DNA from: Flavobacterium flevense
GTDB taxonomy: Bacteria; Bacteroidota; Bacteroidia; Flavobacteriales; Flavobacteriaceae
Assembly: GCF_900142775.1 (NCBI RefSeq)
Contig: NZ_FRCC01000006.1
Coordinates: 62,001 to 126,000 of the forward strand
Reading direction: 5' to 3'
DNA length: 64,000 nt
Within the stretch, counting starts at the first letter, position 1; the number at the start of each line of letters is the position of its first letter. A program made the position numbers and the translations under genes. Positions 36,259 to 44,801 of this stretch are shown piece after piece. Under the pieces are notes generated by a model that did no database searches, was not told the DNA's origin, and was given only the letters and a program-made list of their open reading frames with translations.

Positions 36259-36480
36259 TTAATATTCATCCTCATTCCAAAGATAATCTTCGTCAGTAGG
36301 GTAATCAGGCCAAATTTCTTCCATTGACTCGTATATCTCGCCTTCATCTTCAATAGATTGTAGGTTTTCAACTACTTCTAGTGGAGCTCCTGCACGTATA
36401 GCGTAATCAATAAGTTCGTCTTTGTTAGCAGGCCATGGGGCATCGCTAAGATAGGATGCTAATTCTAATGTCCAATACAT
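36259..36480 (-). CDS. DUF2795 domain protein
   Basis: A 73-residue acidic protein beginning MYWTLELASYLSDAPWPANKDELIDYAIRAGAPLEVVENLQSI, the DUF2795 domain, and ending in a strongly acidic tail with several Glu, Asp, Trp and Tyr residues. It is conserved next to secA in related genomes in my recollection, but its role is unknown. It lies 77 bases upstream of secA on the same strand. Confidence 0.85.
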   Translation of the reverse strand: MYWTLELASYLSDAPWPANKDELIDYAIRAGAPLEVVENLQSIEDEGEIYESMEEIWPDYPTDEDYLWNEDEY

Positions 36481-36689
36481 CTTTTGTCGATTTAGTTTTG
36501 TGCAAAAATAAATTTTTTACTGAAAAAGACAAGTAAAAAATCATTTATTTTAAAAAAAGTTAAGAACGTGTTTTCAGACAGCAGATTTTAGATATTAGAT
36601 TTCAGGTTGATAATAGTGAAATCTATTTAGAATTACTGCAATTCTGTTGTTTAATTATTCAATTCTGCCTTCTGTAATTTGCAATCTGA

Positions 36690-37259
36690 TTACTTTCTCG
36701 GAATCCACTTTACTTCCTCAGCGTTCAAATCATCGGACAACTTTCGTGCCAATACAAATAGAAAGTCAGAAAGTCGGTTTAAATAACTAATAACTATTTC
36801 AGGAACAGTTTCATTATGGCTTAAATGTACAGTAAGGCGTTCGGCACGACGACAAATACAGCGTGCAATATGACAATGTGACACAGTAGGATGTCCGCCT
36901 GGCAATACAAAATGTGTCATTTGAGGCAATTTGGTTTCCATAGCGTCAATTTCATTCTCCAGCAATTCAATATCAGCTTCAATAATCCCTAAGTTTTGCA
37001 ATCGGGCCTTTCCGTTTTTTAAAACTGTTTTGTCTTCGGGTGTTGCTAAAACAGCTCCCACAGTAAACAGGCGATCCTGAATTTCGATTAAAATAGCTTT
37101 GTAATGCGCATCGATTTCCTGATCCCTGATTAGTCCGATATAGGAATTTAATTCGTCCACAGTTCCGTAGCTTTCAATCCTGATGTGGTCTTTAGGAACC
37201 CGGCTTCCGCCAAAAAGCGACGTACTGCCTTTGTCTCCTGTTTTAGTATATATTTTCAT
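36690..37259 (-). CDS. cob(I)yrinic acid a,c-diamide adenosyltransferase (PduO type)
   Basis: A 189-residue enzyme that adenosylates cob(I)alamin using ATP to make adenosylcobalamin. The ATP-binding start is MKIYTKTGDKGSTSLFGGSRV, followed by YGTVDELNSYIGL, the FVLPGG loop, the helix ARCICRRAERLTVHL, and the C-terminal YLNRLSDFLFVLAR. It matches the full length of the PduO/MMAB-type family. The flanking gaps contain heptad repeats but no cobalamin riboswitch was recognised. Confidence 0.95.
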   Translation of the reverse strand: MKIYTKTGDKGSTSLFGGSRVPKDHIRIESYGTVDELNSYIGLIRDQEIDAHYKAILIEIQDRLFTVGAVLATPEDKTVLKNGKARLQNLGIIEADIELLENEIDAMETKLPQMTHFVLPGGHPTVSHCHIARCICRRAERLTVHLSHNETVPEIVISYLNRLSDFLFVLARKLSDDLNAEEVKWIPRK

Positions 37260-37446
37260 TTTTTATTAAGATTCTAAGCATCTAAGTTGCTGAGATGCTA
37301 AGTTTAGTCTTCTGATTTTTATTACCACAGATTCGCAGATTATTTAAATCGGTGTAATTATTCTAATTTCTCCTATCATGTTCCTGCCTTCTAACTTCCA
37401 ACCTCTAACTTCCAACCTCTAACTTCTAACTTCTAACCTCTAACTT
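37260..37446. repeat. two heptad arrays between the adenosyltransferase and ABC genes
   Basis: A CTAAG/CTGAG type imperfect inverted repeat lies at about 37266-37306. From 37387 to about 37457 there are about ten copies of the seven-base word YTCYAAC. The array runs into the last codons of the ABC transporter gene. Confidence 0.75.
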
Positions 37447-38148
37447 CTAACCTCTAATCTCTGCCTTCAAAGTATCGCTTTCAATCACTCCGTCACGCAG
37501 GCGAATAATTCGGTGAGCATAAGCAGCAATTTCTTCTTCGTGAGTTACCAGAATTACGGTATTGCCATTGGCGTGGATTTCGTTAAAAAGATTCATAATT
37601 TCTACCGAAGTTTTACTATCCAGATTTCCGGTAGGTTCATCGGCAAGAATAATCGAAGGTTTGTTGACTAAAGCACGAGCCACAGCCACACGCTGGCGTT
37701 GTCCTCCCGAAAGCTGATTAGGCTGATGATCCATTCTGTCGGCAAGATTGACTTGTTGGAGTACTTCTGTAGCTCTGGCGTTGCGTTCTGATTTTGAATG
37801 CCCGGCATAGATCATAGGTAATGCCACATTGTCTAATGCTGTAGTTCTAGGCAATAAATTGAAAGTTTGAAAAACAAAACCTATTTCTTTGTTGCGAATT
37901 TCGGCCAGTTCATCATCTTTCATTTTACTCACATCTTTTCCGTTTAGGATATACGTTCCTGATGTGGGAGTGTCTAAACAGCCCAAAAGATTCATTAAAG
38001 TTGATTTTCCGGATCCGGACGGACCCATCAGCGCCACATATTCACCTTTATTGATTTCTAAATTAATTCCTTTTAAAACATAAACAATTTCGTTTCCTAG
38101 TACAAAATTTCGTTTTATATCCGATATTTTTATTAATGGTTTGCTCAT
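37447..38148 (-). CDS. ABC transporter ATP-binding protein (MacB/LolD type)
   Basis: A 233-residue ATPase with Walker [10 protein letters not shown] (about 42-50), signature [15 protein letters not shown], Walker [13 protein letters not shown] and the H-loop [16 protein letters not shown]. It resembles the MacB/LolD group, which energises lipoprotein release or macrolide/peptide efflux together with FtsX-like permeases. No permease gene is adjacent in this window, so its partner must lie elsewhere. The last codons come from a heptad repeat array. Confidence 0.93.
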   Translation of the reverse strand: MSKPLIKISDIKRNFVLGNEIVYVLKGINLEINKGEYVALMGPSGSGKSTLMNLLGCLDTPTSGTYILNGKDVSKMKDDELAEIRNKEIGFVFQTFNLLPRTTALDNVALPMIYAGHSKSERNARATEVLQQVNLADRMDHQPNQLSGGQRQRVAVARALVNKPSIILADEPTGNLDSKTSVEIMNLFNEIHANGNTVILVTHEEEIAAYAHRIIRLRDGVIESDTLKAEIRG

Positions 38149-38254
38149 AATTTCAGGTCTCGATTTAGAATTTCCTTTGGAAAACCAAATCTAAAAAATC
38201 ATTTACTAATAAGTGGATAATATTGTGAAAATCTTATGATTTATAAAACAATAA

Positions 38255-39034
38255 TTAGGTTCGAATGGTAAAATGTTCTTTGGGTTGCTCTTTTCGAAAG
38301 AAAACCAACCCCCATTGAAATGTATCAATGGTTACCGAAACTTTTGGATGTTTCTTGATAATTTCCCAGGCTTCTTCCATTTCGGCTGACCAATGAATAT
38401 CATCAAAAATCCAGACAGAATCGTTAGTAACTGTAGGTAATAAAAGTTCAAAATAGTCTAAAGTAGCTTTTTTAGAATGATTGCCGTCAAAGTAGATGAA
38501 ATGGAAAGTTAGAAGTGGGAAGTTAGGAGTAGAGAAGTAGGTCGAAAATTCAGTTACGACAGATGTTACATTATTGATGTTGAATTTTTGCAATTGCAAT
38601 TGACATTGATTTGCTGTATTTGGGCAACCTTCCAGTGTAATTATTTTTGCGTTTTTATTTCCTAACGCCAGAGCAGAAGTCGCTAATCCTAACGAAGTTC
38701 CCAGTTCTAATACATTTTCCGGTTGGAAATAATGGACAATTCGATATAGTAATTCAGCACGTTTTTTAGAGATTCCTGCTGTTTTGGCTATTTGAGCAAT
38801 AATTCTTGTATTAGATTTAAAAACTTTTGAACCTGCACCAAAATCAGTGACTTCAATCGTGTTTTTGTTTTTTAAAAGTGCGTTGCGGTATTCTTCTAAA
38901 ATTGTATATTCTTTTTTTACTTTTTTGTCGTAAAAACATTTGGTAATCAAATTAAAAACAAAAGGGGAGTGCACCGCATGTTCGTTTTTAGAATGCCAAA
39001 GGAATTTTAGATACGCTTTAATTTGGAACAACAT
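38255..39034 (-). CDS. class I SAM-dependent methyltransferase with repeat-derived insert
   Basis: A 259-residue protein with a Rossmann-type methyltransferase fold. The SAM motif is NVLELGTSLGLATSALALG (about residue 114), followed by KIITLEGCPNTANQCQ with the acidic loop, FIYFDGNHSKKATLDYF, and DSVWIFDDIHWSAEMEEAW. It resembles O-methyltransferase-like proteins of Bacteroidota. The segment 38503-38540 reads as a heptad array (AGAAGTGGGAAGTTAGGAG) and encodes part of TEFSTYFSTPNFPLLTF, just before the FDGNH strand. The insert keeps the frame open. The substrate is unknown. Confidence 0.85.
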   Translation of the reverse strand: MLFQIKAYLKFLWHSKNEHAVHSPFVFNLITKCFYDKKVKKEYTILEEYRNALLKNKNTIEVTDFGAGSKVFKSNTRIIAQIAKTAGISKKRAELLYRIVHYFQPENVLELGTSLGLATSALALGNKNAKIITLEGCPNTANQCQLQLQKFNINNVTSVVTEFSTYFSTPNFPLLTFHFIYFDGNHSKKATLDYFELLLPTVTNDSVWIFDDIHWSAEMEEAWEIIKKHPKVSVTIDTFQWGLVFFRKEQPKEHFTIRT

Positions 39035-39155
39035 GGATTGTTAGAGGATTGAATTAAGCAAAAATATTTAACCCGCAAATTTCATAAAATTGCGCAAATT
39101 GATTTGTGAAAATTTGTGAAATTTGCGGTTGTTTTTAAACGGTGTAGTTTTTGTA

Positions 39156-39824
39156 TTATTTGTATTTTTTAATAGTGACTTTTCTAAAATCAATAGGGAA
39201 ACCTTCGTATTGCAATAAAATCCGACCTTCGGTAACGGAAGATGCTGTTCCCTGATTTACTAATTTACCGTTTAGTTGCTGAGTAATCACACCATTTTTA
39301 GAAGTCACAACAAGAGTATTCCATTCTCCAACAGCTTTTTCGGCATCTGCAAAACGTTTGGCTACGACACTTTTTCCGGGTTCGGTTTTCTTACCATTGA
39401 TGTTTAAAGTGACCTCCTGAAGTAAGACAAAATCACCGGTAGCGCCTTCTTTTATTTGGAACTGAATCCCTTTTGGCCATAAAACATCCGGAGTTTCTGA
39501 TGGAACTAAGTACATTACACCACTGTTTTTGCTGTTGTTCTTTCTAGTAAATTGAGCATCAGTATTCCAGCGGAATTCAACTGTTAATTTAAAATTTTTA
39601 AAAGATTGCTCTGACATCAGGTAACCTGCTTTAGGTCCATACATTCGAATCATATTATCTTCTGTCGAAAATAATTCAGCGGCATTGCTTACTTTTCCTT
39701 TTTCTTCCCCAAAAGCATACCAGCCTTTTAAGTCTTTTTGGTTAAAAAGAGCAATTTGTTGGGCGTTATTTTTTTGCGAAAGCAGCAATACAGCAATAAA
39801 TAAGAAACGATATAAGTGAATCAT
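39156..39824 (-). CDS. secreted DUF1080 protein (3-keto-disaccharide hydrolase family)
   Basis: A 222-residue protein with a signal peptide (FLFIAVLLLSQKNNAQQ) and a concanavalin-like beta-sandwich. DUF1080 landmarks are LFNQKDLKGWYAFGE, FKLTVEFRWN, NSGVMYLVPSE and the closing GRILLQYEGFPIDFRKVTIKKYK. Characterised relatives cleave 3-keto-glycosides made by Gfo/Idh/MocA oxidoreductases. It is the last gene of the downstream sugar unit, which also encodes such an oxidoreductase, so a 3-keto-glycoside route is plausible here. Confidence 0.88.
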   Translation of the reverse strand: MIHLYRFLFIAVLLLSQKNNAQQIALFNQKDLKGWYAFGEEKGKVSNAAELFSTEDNMIRMYGPKAGYLMSEQSFKNFKLTVEFRWNTDAQFTRKNNSKNSGVMYLVPSETPDVLWPKGIQFQIKEGATGDFVLLQEVTLNINGKKTEPGKSVVAKRFADAEKAVGEWNTLVVTSKNGVITQQLNGKLVNQGTASSVTEGRILLQYEGFPIDFRKVTIKKYK

Positions 39825-39856
39825 GAGAGTATTTTTTATTTTCTAAATTGGAAATG

Positions 39857-40195
39857 CTACGAAATAAAATCTTCCCGAAGAGGCGTAAAACTGTCTACCA
39901 GTTTCACATATTCGGATAGGGTTTGGATGCTGTGATTTAAATTGGATTCAATTTTGAAAACATCTCCTTCTTCTAAAAAATATTCTCTGTCCTCCACAAA
40001 TAATTTTAAGGAACCCGAAGCCACATACGTAATTTGTTCGTGAACATGCTTATGTGGTGGATCCGGATTTTCCATGGGTCCGTTCAGGAATTCAATAATT
40101 GTTACCATTAAATGATCCAGATGAACCACTTTTCGCATTAAGGACGGATTGGAATTGACTGCTTCAAATCCATCATTGTTTTTTATTACTTCCAT
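39857..40195 (-). CDS. cupin domain protein
   Basis: A 112-residue single cupin. Metal ligands are expected in PDPPHKHVHEQITYVASG (two His and a Glu) and in SNLNHSIQTL. It resembles small cupins found in pectin and uronate catabolic clusters (KdgF-like proteins that open unsaturated uronates), though it is too short and generic to assign firmly. It lies between the GH28-like gene (62-base gap) and the DUF1080 gene (32-base gap). Confidence 0.85.
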   Translation of the reverse strand: MEVIKNNDGFEAVNSNPSLMRKVVHLDHLMVTIIEFLNGPMENPDPPHKHVHEQITYVASGSLKLFVEDREYFLEEGDVFKIESNLNHSIQTLSEYVKLVDSFTPLREDFIS

Positions 40196-40257
40196 AGTTG
40201 TTTGTAAAAAAGAAGGCTCAAAGTACTAAAATAAAATTGGGTTATTCTAATGTTCAG

Positions 40258-41613
40258 TTAATTTAGTTGATAAACATTTTTAACATCTTCCTGCACTAAC
40301 CAAGGTCTTTTATCTTCTGATTTTGCAGTTATTTCACAATTTTTAAAAGTAACAGCATCGGTATGTCTGATGAAAAAACCAAAGGCATTCGTGTTTCCAA
40401 AATAACTTCCTTCGGGATATTTTCCATCGTATTCCATTACTGTTTGGTTGGTGGTTTGGATACCACCTTTTAATTCGAAATTTAGGTTTTCAAAAGTTAC
40501 ATTTTGGATATTATGACCTTTTATTCCGGTGATGATGGAAGGATATTGTTGCGTGAAATCAGATCCATGTATATTTTTGAAAGTTATATTTGAAATAGCC
40601 CCAATACGGGTTTTTCTATCGGGTACCGTTCTTTGTCTGTCTGCTAAAAGGATGAAAATGGCTTGTCCGCAATTTGTAATTTGGCAATCGCGAAAATTTA
40701 AATTATCGATTACCGCGCCATCCATCGATTCGATACAGAAAGCTGAATTCTGATACGCATTTTTCAGAATCAATTCTGAAACATCAAAATTCATAAAGCC
40801 CCCTAAACCGTCGGTCCCTAATTTAAAGCAATTGCCTGCTTTTACGTTTAGTTTGTCTAAAATGCATCTTCTTACAATGATGTCTTTACAACCATATTCG
40901 CTACCGCTTTTAAAACAGATTCCATCGTCTTCTGATGCAATAGAACTGTCTTCGATAAGGACATTATGACAATCCACAATATCAATTCCGTCGCGATTAG
41001 GAGTAAGTTGTCCTGTGTTTACTTTTAGATTCTGAATAGTTATATTATTGGATTCAATATAAACCTGAGTCCAGCAAGCAGGTTTAATAAGTGTCAGATT
41101 AGACACGGTAATGTTGTTGCTGCCAACAAATGCCAGTATAGAAGGCCGGTCTTTCTCAGTACCAATTTCTTTTACATGCATCCAGGGTTCATAATCACCT
41201 TGCCCATTAATGGTTCCGCCGCCGGTTATGGTCACATTTCTAATTTTGTTTCCGTAAATTAATCTTCTCTGGCAATCTTCTAGCATTCGATTAGGATATT
41301 TTGTATCAATAAGATGATGTGGATAGTCTTTTTCATCATCAGATTTAATTCCTAAAAGAGTGGCTGAAGCATCAATTTTTAATGTTAAGTTGTTTACCAA
41401 AACTATTTGACCTGTTAAGAAAGTGCCTTTTTCCAGAACAACTGTTCCACCCTTTTCTTTACAGGCATCAATTGCTTTTTGAATGGCTGCTTGGTCATTT
41501 GTTATTCCGTCTCCTTTTGCACCAAAATCATAAACGTTATGTTCTACTTTGCTTTGTGCATGTATAAATAAGGCTGAAAATATAAATAAAAGTGTAATGC
41601 TGGCTTTTTTCAT
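40258..41613 (-). CDS. GH28-like polygalacturonase family protein
   Basis: A 451-residue right-handed beta-helix protein with a signal peptide (SITLLFIFSALFIHAQS). It begins NVYDFGAKGDGITNDQAAIQKAIDAC as pectinases do and has the GH28-type catalytic region NRDGIDIVDC followed by SEDDGICFKSG. The canonical GHG and RIK motifs are replaced (GNCFKLGTDGLGG), so it is a divergent member, and activity on plain polygalacturonate is not assured. It sits in a unit with a GH43 enzyme and an oxidoreductase, consistent with attack on pectic or side-chain substrates. Confidence 0.85.
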   Translation of the reverse strand: MKKASITLLFIFSALFIHAQSKVEHNVYDFGAKGDGITNDQAAIQKAIDACKEKGGTVVLEKGTFLTGQIVLVNNLTLKIDASATLLGIKSDDEKDYPHHLIDTKYPNRMLEDCQRRLIYGNKIRNVTITGGGTINGQGDYEPWMHVKEIGTEKDRPSILAFVGSNNITVSNLTLIKPACWTQVYIESNNITIQNLKVNTGQLTPNRDGIDIVDCHNVLIEDSSIASEDDGICFKSGSEYGCKDIIVRRCILDKLNVKAGNCFKLGTDGLGGFMNFDVSELILKNAYQNSAFCIESMDGAVIDNLNFRDCQITNCGQAIFILLADRQRTVPDRKTRIGAISNITFKNIHGSDFTQQYPSIITGIKGHNIQNVTFENLNFELKGGIQTTNQTVMEYDGKYPEGSYFGNTNAFGFFIRHTDAVTFKNCEITAKSEDKRPWLVQEDVKNVYQLN

Positions 41614-41637
41614 GGTTTTTAGAAATAGTCAATTAAA

Positions 41638-43188
41638 TTATTTAGGACCGTCATAATTATAATGGAAAAAGTTGAATGCTGCTGAGCCTCCATCATTCAA
41701 TTCATTATAACTAAATAAAACTACCCGACTGCCTTTCCAATAACCAAATTCGGCATTGAAATCAGGGCCAATGGCTTTGAAGTTTTTATTGTCAAAACTA
41801 TAGAAAAAATGATTTTTCTGCTGAACAAGGTCTAGTTTTAACTTAAGATAAATGATTTTTTTAGTAATTAAAACTTCTTCTGAGGTTTTGTCTTTGCCTT
41901 CAAAATAAACATATAATTGTCCGTTTTTATTTTTGACACCAATCGAATTGTACATTTTAGACATACAGCTTAATCCTGCTTTTTGCCCGGAAATCATTTG
42001 GTTAGCATCCATCTGAACTGTAACTTCTCCGTTATTTCCCATTATTTTTTGAGTCAGCATATTATAAGCTTCCATGATGTTTGCTGCTTTTTTAGCTTTT
42101 AAAACAAACCATTCTTTTTTTTCGGTTAAAGACCAATTAGCATTTATAGGATTATGATTCCATTGCCATTGAAGCCCTAATTCGGCTGAATTAAATTCGT
42201 CATCTGATTGTGGGGCGACTATGGGAAAATTACTGTCTACATCCGGTTTTTTCCATACCGCTACAGGTTCTCCAATACCATTTCGATCAATGTCTACTCC
42301 AATAACGGGCCAGTCATCATGCCAAAACATCGGTTGTAAATGCAAAACGCGGCCTAAAGCGCCAGCGGATTGAAAATGATAAAACCACCATTCTCCCTTT
42401 GGGTTATCCACAATTGCTCCCTGGTGCGGACCATTAATTGGCGTACTTCCTGTTTCCAGTACTACTTTTTTCTCATAAGGGCCATAAATGTTTTTGGAAC
42501 GTAAAACAGTTTGCCATCCTTCAGAAACGCCGCCTTCCGGAATGCTTATGTAATAAAAATTATTTCGCTTGTAGATTTTAGTTCCTTCGGCAACCGGACC
42601 TGTATATACTGTCTTGCCCTCATCGAGCAGTTTTGTTCCGTCGGCACTCATTTTATGAATAATAATAGGACCTGCACCGTGAACGCTGTGTCCCAGATAA
42701 GCCTGTCCGTCATCATCCCAAAACGGACAAGGATCTTCCCATTTTTCTACCTCTTTTACCAGCAGAAGTGGAGACCAAGGACCTTGTGGAGTACTGGAAC
42801 TGCTCATAAACAAACCTTCATTGATTGTACAAAAGTACACCCAGAATTTATTGTCGTGAAAACGTATTGCCGGAGCCCAGCTGCCTCCGGCATATCTTTT
42901 AAAAGTATCGTAAGCCGGAAAATCCAAGCGATTGTAAATTCGCCCCACGATTTTCCAGTTTACCATATCCTCTGATTCCTGAATAGTCATACCCATATAA
43001 TGAAATTCCGAACAAATCATATAGTATTTATTTCCAACCCTGATGACATCCGGATCAGAATAATCAGCATTTATAATAGGATTGATATAAGTGCCATTCC
43101 CCTGATCACCCCAGGAACCTCTTTTTTGACTATGAGAAAGCGTGGAAATAAGTACAATAAAATAGAAAGCGAGTAGGTTGTTTTTCAT
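41638..43188 (-). CDS. GH43 family glycosidase (beta-xylosidase/arabinofuranosidase type)
   Basis: A 516-residue exported enzyme (signal LAFYFIVLISTLSHS) with a five-bladed GH43 propeller (about 30-330) and a C-terminal beta-sandwich of the GH43_C2 type (about 335-515). Catalytic residues are expected in ADYSDPDVIRVGNKYY (base Asp), EKWEDPCPFWDDDG (Asp) and GPVAEGTKIYKRN (acid Glu). The layout resembles GH43 subfamilies acting on xylosyl or arabinosyl side chains. It lies 24 bases from the GH28-like gene and 11 from the oxidoreductase gene. Confidence 0.92.
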   Translation of the reverse strand: MKNNLLAFYFIVLISTLSHSQKRGSWGDQGNGTYINPIINADYSDPDVIRVGNKYYMICSEFHYMGMTIQESEDMVNWKIVGRIYNRLDFPAYDTFKRYAGGSWAPAIRFHDNKFWVYFCTINEGLFMSSSSTPQGPWSPLLLVKEVEKWEDPCPFWDDDGQAYLGHSVHGAGPIIIHKMSADGTKLLDEGKTVYTGPVAEGTKIYKRNNFYYISIPEGGVSEGWQTVLRSKNIYGPYEKKVVLETGSTPINGPHQGAIVDNPKGEWWFYHFQSAGALGRVLHLQPMFWHDDWPVIGVDIDRNGIGEPVAVWKKPDVDSNFPIVAPQSDDEFNSAELGLQWQWNHNPINANWSLTEKKEWFVLKAKKAANIMEAYNMLTQKIMGNNGEVTVQMDANQMISGQKAGLSCMSKMYNSIGVKNKNGQLYVYFEGKDKTSEEVLITKKIIYLKLKLDLVQQKNHFFYSFDNKNFKAIGPDFNAEFGYWKGSRVVLFSYNELNDGGSAAFNFFHYNYDGPK

Positions 43189-43199
43189 TTATTCGAACT

Positions 43200-44597
43200 T
43201 TATTTTCCTCGTTTAGGCGTTGGCGTCAAATCGGTTAAATCAGCAATTTTAACTGGATTTCCTGTTTCAATACTGTTTCGGGCAGCAATACCAATTAAGA
43301 CTGACATGGCACCGTCTCTGCTTCCGGCTGATCTTTCAAACGGGTCAGCTGTACCGGCTGTTTTGAATATTTTGTCATGAAGTCTTTTGTCTCCTCCTCC
43401 GTGTCCTCCTTTTTCGGTAGGAACTGTTACTTTTTCAAAATCTTTCCAGAGTTTATGGACTATAATTGTTTCATGGTTTGCTTTTTCTAATGCAGATTGT
43501 TCCATTTCTTTGGCATGCATTTCGGCCTGATCTACATTTGTTTTCCTGTCATAAGGAATATCTAAAGATGCTTCAATACGTCCTTCGGTACCATTAAAAG
43601 CCAATCTCCATCCTTCAAAAGGAGAGTAGGTAGTAAGGGAGTAGTTGACAATAGTATTGTTAGCATATTTTATTTGAGCCGACATTTTATCATAAATATC
43701 AATCTCTTCTCTAAAAAGACAGTTGTCTCTAATGTAGCCATCATGTTTTTCATTGGCCACATACAACTCCATGGCATGTTTGTCTTTTGTTATGTCATAG
43801 TAATAATCACAAGTTGTTTTATGGTCGCAACTTCTGCAATTTTTTCCTCTAAAAGGATTGTTTTTTCCGTAATGTTCTAAATCACCCAATGCAAAAACTT
43901 CTGCCGGATCAGAATCAAGCCACCAATTAATAAGGTCAAAATGGTGTGTTGCTTTGTGTACCCATAGCGAACCGCCACTTTCTTTTTGCCCGTGCCATCT
44001 TCTAAAATAGGAAGCACCGTGATACGTATTCAAATACCAGTGAAAATCAACAGAAGTGATTTTGCCAATCGTATTATTAGCTAATAATTCTTTGATTTTT
44101 GTGCTATACGGACTCCATCTGTAATTAAAACCAACAATCAGATTTTTTCCTGATTTTTTCTCGGCATTTAGAATATCCTGACATTTATTTTCATCGGTTG
44201 TAAGCGGTTTTTCGGTCAGCACATCGTAACCTGATTCCAGTCCTTTAATGATAAATTGATGATGGGTTGAATCTTTAGTGGTGACAATTATTAAATCCGG
44301 TTTTGTTTTTTGTAACATTTCGTCAAAATTTACAAATGTGGGACAATTAACACCGATGTATTTTTTAGCATATTCTAATCTTCCTGGATTAATGTCGCTG
44401 AGCCCCACAAATTCAAGTATATCTGAATATTCCTCAACTAATCTTTTGCCCCAGAAACTAATACCTCTGATTCCGGTACCTACCAGAACGATTCGGAGTT
44501 TTTTAGTAGTATCAAAATCAAAAGAGCTAAGTGGAAATGCGGTATAAGCTGCAAGCATACTTATAGAGGTCAAAAATTTTCTTCTTGTAACTTCCAT
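43200..44597 (-). CDS. Gfo/Idh/MocA family oxidoreductase with twin-arginine leader
   Basis: A 465-residue NAD(P)-dependent sugar oxidoreductase. The N-terminus MEVTRRKFLTSISML is a Tat-type leader, pointing to export of a folded cofactor-loaded protein. The nucleotide motif is VGTGIRG (39-45), the catalytic Lys lies in EKPLTTDEN (129-136), and the substrate region has HKATHHFDL (214-222). A cysteine cluster (C254, C257, C263 in CRSCDHKTTC) lies in the C-terminal domain. It opens the downstream unit. Related exported enzymes oxidise glycosides at C3; D-apiose dehydrogenase is also in this superfamily. Confidence 0.92.
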   Translation of the reverse strand: MEVTRRKFLTSISMLAAYTAFPLSSFDFDTTKKLRIVLVGTGIRGISFWGKRLVEEYSDILEFVGLSDINPGRLEYAKKYIGVNCPTFVNFDEMLQKTKPDLIIVTTKDSTHHQFIIKGLESGYDVLTEKPLTTDENKCQDILNAEKKSGKNLIVGFNYRWSPYSTKIKELLANNTIGKITSVDFHWYLNTYHGASYFRRWHGQKESGGSLWVHKATHHFDLINWWLDSDPAEVFALGDLEHYGKNNPFRGKNCRSCDHKTTCDYYYDITKDKHAMELYVANEKHDGYIRDNCLFREEIDIYDKMSAQIKYANNTIVNYSLTTYSPFEGWRLAFNGTEGRIEASLDIPYDRKTNVDQAEMHAKEMEQSALEKANHETIIVHKLWKDFEKVTVPTEKGGHGGGDKRLHDKIFKTAGTADPFERSAGSRDGAMSVLIGIAARNSIETGNPVKIADLTDLTPTPKRGK

Positions 44598-44748
44598 GAA
44601 ATGTGGTTTTAATGATGATTAATAAATTTAATAAGTGGTTTTTTTTTGGTTTTTTAAATGTAATTAATTTATTGATAAGTTGTTACGGGCAATTTTTGTT
44701 TTTGTTTCGAAAATGACTTTGGATTGCCATCAGAATAAAAAAAATCAT

Positions 44749-44784
44749 CTGATATTTTTAGGGAACACCAGATGATTTTAATTT
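44749..44784 (-). terminator. terminator between the symporter and oxidoreductase genes
   Basis: Arms AAAATCATCTG and CAGATGATTTT with A/T tracts. It lies downstream of the symporter gene, so it separates the RuBisCO-like unit from the Gfo/Idh-GH43-GH28 unit. Confidence 0.8.
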
Positions 44785-44801
44785 TTATAGCTAAAATTAG
44801 T

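Noticed and set aside
36481..37446. Cobalamin riboswitch near the adenosyltransferase
   Set aside because: No B12-box-like conserved sequence was recognised; the gaps hold heptad repeats.
42511..42975. 154-residue antisense frame opposite the GH43 gene
   Set aside because: Lies wholly within the strongly supported GH43 gene and shows no domain features.
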